38,119 nt of DNA, taken from contig JBDRHL010000057.1 in the NCBI GenBank assembly GCA_043816955.1, forward strand, positions 1-38,119, written 5' to 3'. Shown one piece after another: positions 22,635 to 31,817 of the stretch. Both the position numbers and the translations under genes were made by a program. The notes beneath the pieces were generated by a model that saw nothing but the letters and a program-made list of their open reading frames with translations, was not told where the DNA came from and made no database searches. The DNA is from JBDRHL01 sp043816955. Lineage in GTDB: Bacteria > Planctomycetota > Phycisphaerae > Sedimentisphaerales > CAYZTY01. Position 1 is the first letter of the stretch. Each line of letters starts with the position of its first letter.

Positions 22635-24359
22635 ATGATAACCAAAATAGCAATCGAAAATTTCAAAGGAATTGGTGATAGAATAGAAATCCCCATTCGA
22701 CCCATTACCTTATTATTTGGCGCTAATAGTGCTGGCAAAAGCACTATTATGCAAGCATTGCATTATGTACGTGAGATACTCGAAAGGCAGAATTTAGATG
22801 CAACTAAAACACTTACCGGGGGAGATAGTATTGATCTTGGAGGGTTTGCAGAGTTTGTTCATAAGAAGGAACTAAACAGGTCGGTTGTTGTTCGCATCGA
22901 TTTTAAGCTGGATTGGCGTAACGGTGATGAGCTAAAAGATTATTTGACAGACGATAAATATCTCAACGATTTTGAAGTATCATTTGATGCTAATTCTGAC
23001 AGTGAGGATGAATATACCTCTTATCAGGTAAATATAGGTAGCATTGGCCATGGATTGCCGGTGGTGACTGAATTTTGGGTAGAGTTTGAAGTTGCTCATA
23101 GCACCATATTACACAAGCCATATATAGCAAGATATAGTGTTGGGGCAGAGGATGAAAAAATCGCCGATATTTTATATAAACCTGGCAACAAAGAAGCAGA
23201 GATCACAAATATCTTTAGTGAACACCCATTATTCTGTTCACATCTGGAATTTGATGAAAAAATTCATAAAGAGGTTGAGCTTCTGAAAGAATTATATTGG
23301 TATTGTGAAATCCATGATAAAGTTAAAGATATCGAATCTCTGTCGATACCCTTTGAAACAAATCCTGAATATGGAGCATTGCCTGTATTAGGCGGGAAAT
23401 TTGATTTGCCAACATTATTGCCGGAAAAACAGACCGAGCCGCCTAATACAAAAGATGACAAAGAGCAGAACATATCTTATAAGAAATTCCAGGATAGTGT
23501 TAGGTCTGGAAAAGCGATTGCTACTTTGTTGACACAGTATCTTATTGGTACTGCCGAATATGCCCGGAATTATCTTTTGCAATTGAGATATATTGGCCCT
23601 CTTCGAGTTGTTCCCCCCAAAGAGACTTCACAGATAGGACATCTTGATGAATCACGATGGTCTAATGGAATGGGAGCATGGGACATATTACTTAAACAAG
23701 AGAATGAGAAACTGGTTCAGAATGTAAGTATTTGGCTTAGTGAAAAAGAAAAGCTTGATACCGGTTACGAATTAATTGCAAAAGATATACGGGAAATTGA
23801 TGAGTCTTTTCAGCAGAAAATGTTGAAGGTGGAATGGGAAGAAGATGATCCTGAAATAACTGGAACAATTCTTAAAGATTTACAAAGGCTGCCCCAAAAA
23901 AGAAGATTATGGTTGTATGATATTAACAAGGACACGTATGTAGATCCATGTGCAGTTGGTGTTGGTCTTTCACAAATTATTCCTGTTATAGCCGCTATAT
24001 TGGCAGACAGTGCAAACTTAATACAAATTGAACAACCTGGTTTGCATTTACACCCAACACAGCAAGCAGCTGTTGGTGATTTGGTGTTTTTTGGGGCAAT
24101 GCAGAGAAAAAAACAAATTCTGATTGAGACACATAGTATCCATATGATTTTACGGCTCCTGCGAAGATTAAGGGATACGCATAAAAAACACCCTTATGAA
24201 AATACCGAGTTAAAGCCAATGGACATGATTATCTTATACGTTGATTCCAGTGATGGCCCAGTAAATGTATTTGAGATAGGTGTTGGTGATGATGGTGAAC
24301 TTCTCCAGCCTTGGCCGGATAAATTCTTCGATCAGGATTACATGGAGAGATTCTCATAA
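22635..24359 (+). CDS. AAA/ABC-type ATPase with DUF3696-like C-terminus
   Basis: This 574-residue ATPase of the OLD/RecF-like group starts with TKIAIENFKGIGD, then Walker A (LLFGANSAGKST, near 33). Near residue 445 it has a GVGLSQIIPVIAAIL signature segment, then IQIEQPGLHLHP (Walker B) and an ETHS H-loop. No TOPRIM nuclease domain is visible, and the C-terminal part fits DUF3696. Such ATPases often act as sensors or triggers next to a separate effector. GAGGG lies five bases before the ATG at 22635. Its stop overlaps the next start (TAATG). Confidence 0.9.
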   Translation: MITKIAIENFKGIGDRIEIPIRPITLLFGANSAGKSTIMQALHYVREILERQNLDATKTLTGGDSIDLGGFAEFVHKKELNRSVVVRIDFKLDWRNGDELKDYLTDDKYLNDFEVSFDANSDSEDEYTSYQVNIGSIGHGLPVVTEFWVEFEVAHSTILHKPYIARYSVGAEDEKIADILYKPGNKEAEITNIFSEHPLFCSHLEFDEKIHKEVELLKELYWYCEIHDKVKDIESLSIPFETNPEYGALPVLGGKFDLPTLLPEKQTEPPNTKDDKEQNISYKKFQDSVRSGKAIATLLTQYLIGTAEYARNYLLQLRYIGPLRVVPPKETSQIGHLDESRWSNGMGAWDILLKQENEKLVQNVSIWLSEKEKLDTGYELIAKDIREIDESFQQKMLKVEWEEDDPEITGTILKDLQRLPQKRRLWLYDINKDTYVDPCAVGVGLSQIIPVIAAILADSANLIQIEQPGLHLHPTQQAAVGDLVFFGAMQRKKQILIETHSIHMILRLLRRLRDTHKKHPYENTELKPMDMIILYVDSSDGPVNVFEIGVGDDGELLQPWPDKFFDQDYMERFS

Positions 24360-25399
24360 TGCTTACAGAATATGCTTTAACACCGCACGTATTTGATGAT
24401 GAACACAATTCCAACAATCCCCAATGGCTGGAACAGTTGAGGGCATTTGGAAACCGATTGTTACCGGTTGATCAAGAACAAACCTTTAACACAGTAATAT
24501 CGAACCTATATAGTGGTAGCTGGTATGAATCTAACTTTCTGCAGATAATTAATAGCCTTGAAGAGCGACAAAAAACATTGCATAGTAAATTACATGCGTT
24601 GGATTTACTTAAGCAAATGAGACCTCGAATTGAAAGACATCTCATTGTTCGTCCTGCTGTTAAGGAGGATTATCCCTTAAAAGAAGAGGACTGGCACGCG
24701 GAAGCGGTTTTGACTAACGCCAGAACAACATTACCAATTCATAGAATTGTAGGTAGTTCAAAGCTTAAAGTTGAAAACAATGGCTACCGCCTTGATCAGA
24801 TAAACAACAATGATAGGTTCTGGGACAGAATAGCAGATAGGCAATGGTTGGAGGCCAAAGTTGAAACGCAGGTAAATTATATAAAGAAGATGTGTTCATT
24901 TTATTCATTTATTGGCATTGCAAGCCCTCATCTTTCCTGTTTAGGCTCCGGAAGAGATCTCAATTTTGCGATTGCATTGATTAAATCAGCATTAGACAGA
25001 GAGCATGGATTGGGTGCGGTCCAACGGTTGGACTTACATACTCAGGGACCGTATACAGGAGAATCTGAGCGTAATACGTTTGCGCAAAATGTGATGAGAA
25101 GGTTGCAGCAGGAGTTCGATAATAAGGCCAGTCTTATTAATTTGTACCTTTGGCCATCACTGCTTGAAAGGCATCTGATGTTTGGCAAAGCAACCGGTGG
25201 AGAAAAGCCAAACACAGTATGGGCTATTTCTGCCACACATTTTGCCCGCCCGGATAGTGATGGGCCTAACCAAGACCCAGCCACTTTTACCCTTTTACCT
25301 ACAAGCCTATCTTCTAAAGTGGCCAGTCGGTATTATAGTCCTAATCCTAATCGGAAACCATATTCAGGATCACCTTTCACCTTGGGAATACTTGGATAA
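24359..25399 (+). CDS. Unknown partner protein of the AAA ATPase
   Basis: This 346-residue soluble protein is translationally coupled to the ATPase. I recognise no family. Visible features are an N-terminal helical half, an EDWHAEAVLTNARTTLPIHR segment and a C-terminal half with several His and Asp residues (WAISATHFARPDSDG). Coupling to a DUF3696-like ATPase implies a two-protein machine in which this is the effector or adaptor. A divergent nuclease is possible, but no complete catalytic motif can be named. Confidence 0.85.
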   Translation: MLTEYALTPHVFDDEHNSNNPQWLEQLRAFGNRLLPVDQEQTFNTVISNLYSGSWYESNFLQIINSLEERQKTLHSKLHALDLLKQMRPRIERHLIVRPAVKEDYPLKEEDWHAEAVLTNARTTLPIHRIVGSSKLKVENNGYRLDQINNNDRFWDRIADRQWLEAKVETQVNYIKKMCSFYSFIGIASPHLSCLGSGRDLNFAIALIKSALDREHGLGAVQRLDLHTQGPYTGESERNTFAQNVMRRLQQEFDNKASLINLYLWPSLLERHLMFGKATGGEKPNTVWAISATHFARPDSDGPNQDPATFTLLPTSLSSKVASRYYSPNPNRKPYSGSPFTLGILG

Positions 25400-25435
25400 G
25401 TAATTATTAAGCTTAAAAAAAGAACAGCCTCCGGC

Positions 25436-25451
25436 TGGCAAATTCGATGCT
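25436..25451 (+). promoter_or_regulatory. Possible third sigma-54 promoter
   Basis: TGGCAA-N5-ATGCT has the correct 12-base spacing between GG (25437-25438) and GC (25449-25450) but departs from consensus at two positions. It lies 77 bases before the ATG at 25528, in the only gap between the MBL-AAA module and the PLD module. Confidence 0.4.
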
Positions 25452-25479
25452 ATAGTTATAAATGATAGGTATTAATAAC

Positions 25480-25527
25480 ATGCAAGAAGAAACATCGGCA
25501 ATAAAAATCCTTAAGAAAGAAATGTAA
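25480..25527 (+). CDS. Possible 15-codon leader peptide
   Basis: ATG at 25480 opens a 15-codon frame (MQEETSAIKILKKEM) whose TAA is immediately followed by the ATG of the 573-residue gene. The main gene has only a weak SD, so translational coupling through this leader is possible. It is short enough to be chance. Confidence 0.2.
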   Translation: MQEETSAIKILKKEM

Positions 25528-27249
25528 ATGGGCCCATCGAATAAAACTTCTATAAAATTGGCTCAGTGGACTGAGAAAGTAAATTGCACTACATCAAGAG
25601 ATCCCCTGGGTTTAGCAAATCGTGTGTCGCAAAGACTTGTAAATCAGTTACTATATGGCGTTACTGCTATTGGCAATAGGGCTAGGTATTACTCGTATTC
25701 TCTCTGGGCGATACACGATGTGATGAAACGGGAAAAACCCATGAGTCATAAGGAACTTACAGAAGGGATATACTGGCGGGACAGTGCATTTGTGGCGGCG
25801 TGTCTAATGCATCATCAGGAAGATAATTACGATCTTGACGGGGCTGTTGGTAAAGATAAGTGCTCTGCATATCTGAGTAAGGCGGGCGACTCTATAGATT
25901 TGGCATCTATAGAGCACATCGAAAGTAATTCCGAAGGTGGCTTCGGCTTGAACTACAAAGGGTCTTTGATCAACTTGGGTTTCTTCAGGTCTGTATACAC
26001 AGATGAATCTCAACAAGACACGGTATATGAGGTCTGTAAACAACCAGCAGTAGCGAACATGCTCAGTCGTTTTGAAGAGAATATCAAAGATACCGTCTTC
26101 TACCAACAATATGCCTGCCATCGACAACCAGTTCCGAGAAAGACGATTGAGGAGTTCGGCCAAAAAGTCTGCCTTTGCCTGCTTGACAGGGACAGCGCAT
26201 CTGAGAGAAATATTCTGAGAGACATCTTGTTTGAGAGAATCGAAGGTTTTCAGGCCGAAAGAAGCTATCGGCCAAGTTCACTCCGTCTTTTGCTGTATTG
26301 TGCAGACTTATGTTCGAAACTGGGTGTGCCTTTCTTGGAATGGCAATTCAGAAGTATTGTCTATTACAGCCAATACTTCTCGGTGTATGAAGGCGATGAT
26401 ATAAAGGCTAAACCGGTGACCTTGAATCCTGGGTTACAGGATATACGCAACAGATGGCGATTCTTCTTTATGCATCATTACTTTTCTAATGCAATCGAAG
26501 GTCTTTTGGTCATTGTTCTCAACATGCTATCTGAATATGCAGAAACAGGGCTTACAATAGATGGAGTTGTGTCACTGCTGAAATCGGATGACATCACAGG
26601 TCATTTGAGAAGCCTTGTTGGCTGTAAAAGCTTACAGTTTGACAAAACAACGGTTGGAGAATGGTTTGCTCATGTTCTTGAGAACTATACGATAGGCAAT
26701 AAATGCCCATGGACGTTCTTGCGTGCGGAGTGTCCAATTAGTGAAGAATGCATTGTTAAGGACTTGAGTAGTTCAATCAAATCATCAAATTCAGAGGCTG
26801 CAGCAAGGTGCCTAACTATAATCCTAATACTTCTTGAAAGATGCCGTAGACTGGAAGAAGACAAATATTGGGGGTGGGCTATAAAGGTTTCGGCTGATGA
26901 TCCTCAAAGGAATATTTCAGCACCTATCCTTTATCTATATCTCAAGACTTTAAACAGAAACTGGATGGATATGACGATTGAGGATCTTTTGAAACGTATC
27001 ATAAGCCGGTTCGTTGTTGAGCAACATGAATTGATGGTCCCCGAGAAGAAAGTGGGCACTTCTTGGCTCACTTTTGATGCAGGACAATTGTTCTACGAGA
27101 ATTCGTTTGATGGTCCCAGCCCCGGAAGTTCGAGATTTGATTCCGCAAGTCAGATTATATGTGATCTCGGCCTGATGCATCTGAACAACAATCATATCCC
27201 AGAAATGCGTCCGTTCTCTGAGACCATTCTGTCCGAGATAATCGTATAG
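25528..27249 (+). CDS. Unknown protein of the PLD module (573 aa)
   Basis: This large soluble protein matches no family I recognise. It is mostly helical with no membrane segment. Features include an N-terminal RVSQRLVNQLLYGVTAIGNR stretch, an EGIYWRDSAFVAACLMHH segment and, in the last third, a CPWTFLRAECPISEEC cluster that could bind metal. The gene is 15 bases upstream of the PLD-type gene on the same strand, so the two proteins likely work together, this one perhaps as the recognition or scaffold part. Confidence 0.85.
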   Translation: MGPSNKTSIKLAQWTEKVNCTTSRDPLGLANRVSQRLVNQLLYGVTAIGNRARYYSYSLWAIHDVMKREKPMSHKELTEGIYWRDSAFVAACLMHHQEDNYDLDGAVGKDKCSAYLSKAGDSIDLASIEHIESNSEGGFGLNYKGSLINLGFFRSVYTDESQQDTVYEVCKQPAVANMLSRFEENIKDTVFYQQYACHRQPVPRKTIEEFGQKVCLCLLDRDSASERNILRDILFERIEGFQAERSYRPSSLRLLLYCADLCSKLGVPFLEWQFRSIVYYSQYFSVYEGDDIKAKPVTLNPGLQDIRNRWRFFFMHHYFSNAIEGLLVIVLNMLSEYAETGLTIDGVVSLLKSDDITGHLRSLVGCKSLQFDKTTVGEWFAHVLENYTIGNKCPWTFLRAECPISEECIVKDLSSSIKSSNSEAAARCLTIILILLERCRRLEEDKYWGWAIKVSADDPQRNISAPILYLYLKTLNRNWMDMTIEDLLKRIISRFVVEQHELMVPEKKVGTSWLTFDAGQLFYENSFDGPSPGSSRFDSASQIICDLGLMHLNNNHIPEMRPFSETILSEIIV

Positions 27250-27264
27250 TAAAGAGGAAATTAA

Positions 27265-29481
27265 GTGTTGAACATAATGGAACAATTCGACAAACAAGGA
27301 GGTTTCAGTCATGCATTCTTGACAACATACGAATTTAGTCCAGGCTTTTTTGAGGACAGGATCCTTAAAACAAAAGCTTTCAAGTCTTGTCCCTTCATAG
27401 TCATACTGATTGACGAAGGGAAATATCAGGAAATATGCCACGACCCCAAAGGTGGACGGTTAATCAACCGTCGCTACATGCTAATTCCGGTGAAAATGCC
27501 AAGCATGCGGACTGGCGTTTTTCATCCCAAGCTATGGTTTCTGTCTGGCAAAGATCATTCAGAATTGTTCGTTGGAAGTTCCAATCTAACTCGTTCTGGT
27601 ATAACCAGCAACTTTGAGATGGTTTCTTCTTTTACATATGACAAGGGTAGTGAAAACAAGCCTCCTATAGGCTTGTTCAGATCAGCATACGAATTCATAC
27701 GTATGGTTGCCACTAGACACTGTTCATATTCAGAGATCCTGAAACAGACAATAAAGCAACTGCAGGTTTTATCATCAGTTTTGTCAGAAGACACTGAAAA
27801 TGGAACTGATATTGAAATAATCCATAACCTCGATAACTCAATACTTGAGGCGTTCTTAGATATCCAAGGACTCATTTCTCCGAAGCTGACCGTGCTAAGT
27901 CCCTTTTTTGACTCAAACATAGGAGAAATCCTCAACGCGATTACGGAGAGGGTTCCACTTGGCTCAGTTGATATCGTCGTGCAACAAAATACGAATACGC
28001 TAGACATTGACTCATTGAGACGATGGCATAGTAGTGTTACTACCAATCTTACTGTTCGACTCTTGTCCATTCCGGGCCGTAAGCTACATGCAAAAGCACT
28101 ACTATTAGAATCGCAAGACGGGAAAACTTTTTCAGCCTTAATTGGCAGTGCTAATTTTACCAGAGCCGCTTTAAGTCGAACTGCTGGTTCTGGGGGCAAT
28201 ATTGAACTCTGTCTGGCGCTTAGAGGAGATAGGGCTCAGTCTGTACGAATGGCTATGCAAAGCGAAGCTTTCACCACGAAGGCCGTTAGTCTGGCAGACG
28301 TTAAATCTTCTCCACAAGACAGCGAGTGGGTAGTCAAGGATGCCAAAGTCAAGCTTTACCACGCTGAGCTGGACTCACAAAATAGTTTGATAAAAACGGT
28401 GTGTCAAGTAGACGAAAATTTACGAGATACTGGCTTGAACCATCTTCTTTTGATTAGAAAAATTGGAAGTGCCGATCCTGACACCGTATGCCAAATGGCA
28501 AAATCAGACGTTGAGAAAGGGCTTCTTAATTTTTCAGTAAAGGCGGAGGACAGTTTAATCCTAAATAAAGCCGCTACTGTCGCTATTCACATAGGGACAT
28601 CTCAAGGAGATCAGATATCGAACTATGTGTGGTTACTCAATGTAGTCGAAATTCACGATTTATTGGAAAAGGACTATAAGAGAATTGCCCGGCAGTTCAG
28701 AGAATCGGGAAAAGGGCTAATCGAATTTATTAACAACTACGTTGAACAGGGAATGGTTGACAAGGCAATTGACCTCCTATCTAAGTTAGACATTCGCTTT
28801 GACAACGGAGGACGAGGGATAGTGACAAGAGCGATAATTCGGACGCCTTCTTCTCCAATAACTGAGGATGATGCGACGGAGTTGATTTGGCGCCTTACAT
28901 CTGACCAACGGGCAGTACTTGAAAAGGCAGTTTCAGATTTCATATCCAGACATTATGAAAAGGTTCTCAGGAGGCACTTGAGAAAACCTAATCTTAATGG
29001 TTTAGAGAATTTTTTCGATGTGATGGAAACTTGTGCAGACCTTGGAATAACAGCCCTTAAGAATGGTATCATGACCACATCGGATATCTATCGAAGCCTC
29101 TTGTACGGTTTCCAACTATTTTCGGGTAATGTCCTGACAGAGGGATATTTTAGGGCACTGTGGTGCAAGTTCTATGATGTTAAAGACAGGCTTCGAGAGG
29201 CCCTAATCCGATACAAGATCTGTGAGAGAGTTATCGCATACGCTTTAGTACTAAAGACCATTGATACCCGACATGGCACAAGGGAAGTTGGCTTTGTTCA
29301 CTTGGATGACATATATGATTTGACTAGCGTCAAATACCTTTCTCACTGCTTTGACCTAGTGGGCATTGATGGAAACATTGGCGAAAGGGTAGATGCCATA
29401 CTTATGGAATCATATGACAACTCTGACTACTGTAAAGTCGGATTTGATCCTTCAACAAAGAATTCTTATTTGAATGAGTGA
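27265..29481 (+). CDS. Phospholipase D-superfamily nuclease-like protein
   Basis: This 738-residue protein has two HKD-type half-sites. The first is FHPKLWFLSG followed by FVGSSNLTRSG (near residues 86-115). The second is LHAKALLLES followed by LIGSANFTRAAL (near 273-300). Two such halves form one PLD active site, used by several antiphage proteins to cut DNA. About 430 further residues form a helical C-terminal region of unknown role. GAGG lies seven bases before the GTG at 27265, which supports that start over the ATG at 27277. Its TGA is directly followed by the next start. Confidence 0.9.
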   Translation: MLNIMEQFDKQGGFSHAFLTTYEFSPGFFEDRILKTKAFKSCPFIVILIDEGKYQEICHDPKGGRLINRRYMLIPVKMPSMRTGVFHPKLWFLSGKDHSELFVGSSNLTRSGITSNFEMVSSFTYDKGSENKPPIGLFRSAYEFIRMVATRHCSYSEILKQTIKQLQVLSSVLSEDTENGTDIEIIHNLDNSILEAFLDIQGLISPKLTVLSPFFDSNIGEILNAITERVPLGSVDIVVQQNTNTLDIDSLRRWHSSVTTNLTVRLLSIPGRKLHAKALLLESQDGKTFSALIGSANFTRAALSRTAGSGGNIELCLALRGDRAQSVRMAMQSEAFTTKAVSLADVKSSPQDSEWVVKDAKVKLYHAELDSQNSLIKTVCQVDENLRDTGLNHLLLIRKIGSADPDTVCQMAKSDVEKGLLNFSVKAEDSLILNKAATVAIHIGTSQGDQISNYVWLLNVVEIHDLLEKDYKRIARQFRESGKGLIEFINNYVEQGMVDKAIDLLSKLDIRFDNGGRGIVTRAIIRTPSSPITEDDATELIWRLTSDQRAVLEKAVSDFISRHYEKVLRRHLRKPNLNGLENFFDVMETCADLGITALKNGIMTTSDIYRSLLYGFQLFSGNVLTEGYFRALWCKFYDVKDRLREALIRYKICERVIAYALVLKTIDTRHGTREVGFVHLDDIYDLTSVKYLSHCFDLVGIDGNIGERVDAILMESYDNSDYCKVGFDPSTKNSYLNE

Positions 29482-30186
29482 ATGGGCATATTGACAGGAA
29501 TAGATGGTTGCAAAAATGGTTGGATCTGTATCTCGAAGGATATGGACACGGCCAAAATCTATTCCGAAGTTTTCCCAAATGCTAAGTCACTTCTTAAACA
29601 ATTATCTGGATCCGTAATCCTCGCAGTAGATATTCCTATTGGATTATCTGAAGACGAACGACGTTTATGTGATATACAAGCTAAAAAGTTATTGGGTTCT
29701 AGGCATACCACTGTTTTTTTTGCTCCTATTCGTCCTGCAGTCAAAGCGAGTAATCATAAAGAAGCTAATGATATACAGAGAAAAATATGTCAACATGGAC
29801 TTTCAATACAAGCATTTAGTATCTGTTACAAGATACGAGAATTCGATGAAATACTTTCAAGACAACCGAGATTACAGCAAAGAATTAAAGAGGTCCATCC
29901 TGAGGTTTGTTTCTGGGCATGGAACGGTAACCGCAATATTTCTTACAGTAAAAAAACCACTGAAGGCGCGATATTGCGTCATAATTTAATTGCAGATCAT
30001 TTTGGTATTGAAGCTGTAAAAGATATTCGCTCGAAGTATTCTTGTAAAACCGTTGCTGATGATGATATCCACGATGCTTTTGCATCGCTGTGGACCGCTG
30101 AGCGGATTCTAAGGGATGAAGCGAGCCGAATCCCTGATACACCACGTCGTGATGAAAAAGGACTGTATATGGAGATCTGGTATTAA
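29482..30186 (+). CDS. DUF429 family protein (predicted RNase H-like nuclease)
   Basis: This 234-residue protein matches the DUF429 pattern: GIDGCKNGW at the start, ILAVDIPIGLSEDERRLCD near residue 45, LGSRHTTVFFAPIRPAV, a QAFSICYKIREFDE segment and KEVHPEVCFW. The acidic residues fit an RNase H-like fold, and nuclease activity is predicted for the family but not established. Its ATG follows the PLD stop with no gap, so it is the third gene of that transcript. Confidence 0.9.
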   Translation: MGILTGIDGCKNGWICISKDMDTAKIYSEVFPNAKSLLKQLSGSVILAVDIPIGLSEDERRLCDIQAKKLLGSRHTTVFFAPIRPAVKASNHKEANDIQRKICQHGLSIQAFSICYKIREFDEILSRQPRLQQRIKEVHPEVCFWAWNGNRNISYSKKTTEGAILRHNLIADHFGIEAVKDIRSKYSCKTVADDDIHDAFASLWTAERILRDEASRIPDTPRRDEKGLYMEIWY

Positions 30187-30200
30187 ATGGGAAGAAATCA

Positions 30201-30656
30201 ATGAAGACTATTGTACTTATTTCCTGTGTTAAAACAAAGCTGTCTGAGCCTGCGATGGCCAAAGACCTATATATCAGCGATTTTTCCCGAAAAGCCTATT
30301 ATTATTCTGAACTTCTTAAACCGGACAGAATATTCATTCTCTCTGCAAAGTATGGACTGCTTTCGCCTGAAAGAATCATAGACCCCTATGAGATGACTTT
30401 GACGAAAATGAATGTAGCCAAGAGAAAAGAATGGTCTAATGAAGTTCTTGAAGAGTTGAGAAAATATACGGACTTGAAAAGAGATAAATTTATATTTTTG
30501 TGCGGCGATAAGTATAGACAATATTTATTATCTGACATTTGTGATTACGAAATACCAATGAAGGGACTTCGAAACGGTCAACAGAAACATTGGTTGAAGG
30601 AAAAGTTGGAACATGAGCATATGTCAAGAACTGCATCATCTACTAAAAGATCATAA
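30201..30656 (+). CDS. DUF6884-type protein
   Basis: This 151-residue protein carries LISCVKTKL at the N-terminus, AKDLYISDFSRKAYYY, then FILSAKYGLLSPERIIDPYE, the hallmark segments of DUF6884. Family members are found in phages and defence islands, often beside a GIY-YIG-like protein, as here. The function is unknown. GGGAAG precedes the ATG by six or seven bases. The last 44 bases overlap the next gene. Confidence 0.85.
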   Translation: MKTIVLISCVKTKLSEPAMAKDLYISDFSRKAYYYSELLKPDRIFILSAKYGLLSPERIIDPYEMTLTKMNVAKRKEWSNEVLEELRKYTDLKRDKFIFLCGDKYRQYLLSDICDYEIPMKGLRNGQQKHWLKEKLEHEHMSRTASSTKRS

Positions 30657-31245
30657 GCGGCATTACTTTCCTTTTGAAGAAAGTCTAATCCCTAAGAATG
30701 GTATATATTTTCTTTATGAAAAAGGAGAATATGGCCACGGTACAGATAGGATTGTCAGGGTTGGAACTCATACGGGGGAAAGCCAACTACACTCTCGTCT
30801 CAAACAGCATTTTCTTAAAGAAAATAAGGATAGAAGCATATTTAGAAAAAATATTGGAAGAGCCTATCTTAATGCTAAGAAAGATCTATTTCTCGAACAA
30901 TGGGAATATGATTTAACCCCAAGAAAAAATCGAGAAAGGTATCTTGATCGGGTCGATTTGAAAAAACTGAAAAAAATTGAAACTATCGTGTCTGGTTATA
31001 TTCAGGATCACTTTTCATTTGTCGTCTTAGAAGTTACCAATAAGGAGTTTCGGCTTAAATATGAGTCTATGTTAATATCTACAATCTCGTTATGTGAGGC
31101 TTGTTTGCCGTCAAATAATTGGTTTGGCTTTCAATCACCGAAACATAAAATACGAGAAAGCGGTTTATGGCTTGTTAACGAATTATACAAAAAACCCTTT
31201 TCGATGGAAGAGTATGAAAAGTTTAAGTATGCTTTAGGAATATAG
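30613..31245 (+). CDS. GIY-YIG-like nuclease
   Basis: This 210-residue protein begins its core with NGIYFLYEKGE (the GIY element) and continues with RIVRVGTHTGESQLHSRLKQ, a diverged second element with the conserved Arg. A Glu in RLKYESMLIST could be the metal ligand. This matches the GIY-YIG nuclease fold, although the second motif reads VRVG. It overlaps the DUF6884 gene by 44 bases and has only a weak SD, so translation is probably coupled. It is the last gene of the island before the tRNA fragment. Confidence 0.8.
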   Translation: MSICQELHHLLKDHKRHYFPFEESLIPKNGIYFLYEKGEYGHGTDRIVRVGTHTGESQLHSRLKQHFLKENKDRSIFRKNIGRAYLNAKKDLFLEQWEYDLTPRKNRERYLDRVDLKKLKKIETIVSGYIQDHFSFVVLEVTNKEFRLKYESMLISTISLCEACLPSNNWFGFQSPKHKIRESGLWLVNELYKKPFSMEEYEKFKYALGI

Positions 31246-31479
31246 TAATGGGCCTAAAAAGATGACGTGCACCCGGGGCTTCGGGAATTACCCTAAATTC
31301 CTTGCCTTATTGCTCATTTTTGGTAATCTTAACTTTTAATGTGTTCGTCAAAAAGTTCGTCAGCGAGCAGTGGATACTGGGTTGTTAATGATTGTTAGTT
31401 GAGTGGATTGTCACTTGCAACCCTTATTTTTGACTCAAAAAACGCCTGTAAGCTCTTGAAAACAAGAGACTTATGGCCA

Positions 31480-31531
<52 letters not shown>

Positions 31532-31648
31532 TTCTATAACCTTCTTTTTTGTCTAAACTTACATCAATTCATCATAAGCATGATATCACCACCTGCAACA
31601 GATTTGCAACAAAATCGCTTGAAATCAGACATCTTAAGCAAGAAGAAT

Positions 31649-31673
31649 CTTCGTTTTTAAACTGAAAACGAAG
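31649..31673. repeat. 9-bp perfect hairpin
   Basis: CTTCGTTTT (31649-31657) and AAAACGAAG (31665-31673) pair around a 7-base loop, just right of the tRNA fragment. Its role is unknown. It lies about 80 bases before the abiE promoter. Confidence 0.5.
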
Positions 31674-31751
31674 TGTCAAGATGAGTATCGGATTGATAAT
31701 CCGCTGCTCCAAAACTAAAATCGCTCCCCCAAAAAATAAATCCTCAAGGCC

Positions 31752-31780
31752 TTGACAAAAAACTTCGAAATGTGTAAAAG
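31752..31780 (+). promoter_or_regulatory. Sigma-70 promoter of the abiE operon
   Basis: A perfect TTGACA and TAAAAG are separated by 17 bases, about 38 bases before the abiEi start codon. AAGG lies nine bases before that ATG. Confidence 0.65.
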
Positions 31781-31817
31781 TATCGGCATATATCAATAAA
31801 TGGTAAGGTAATTACAC

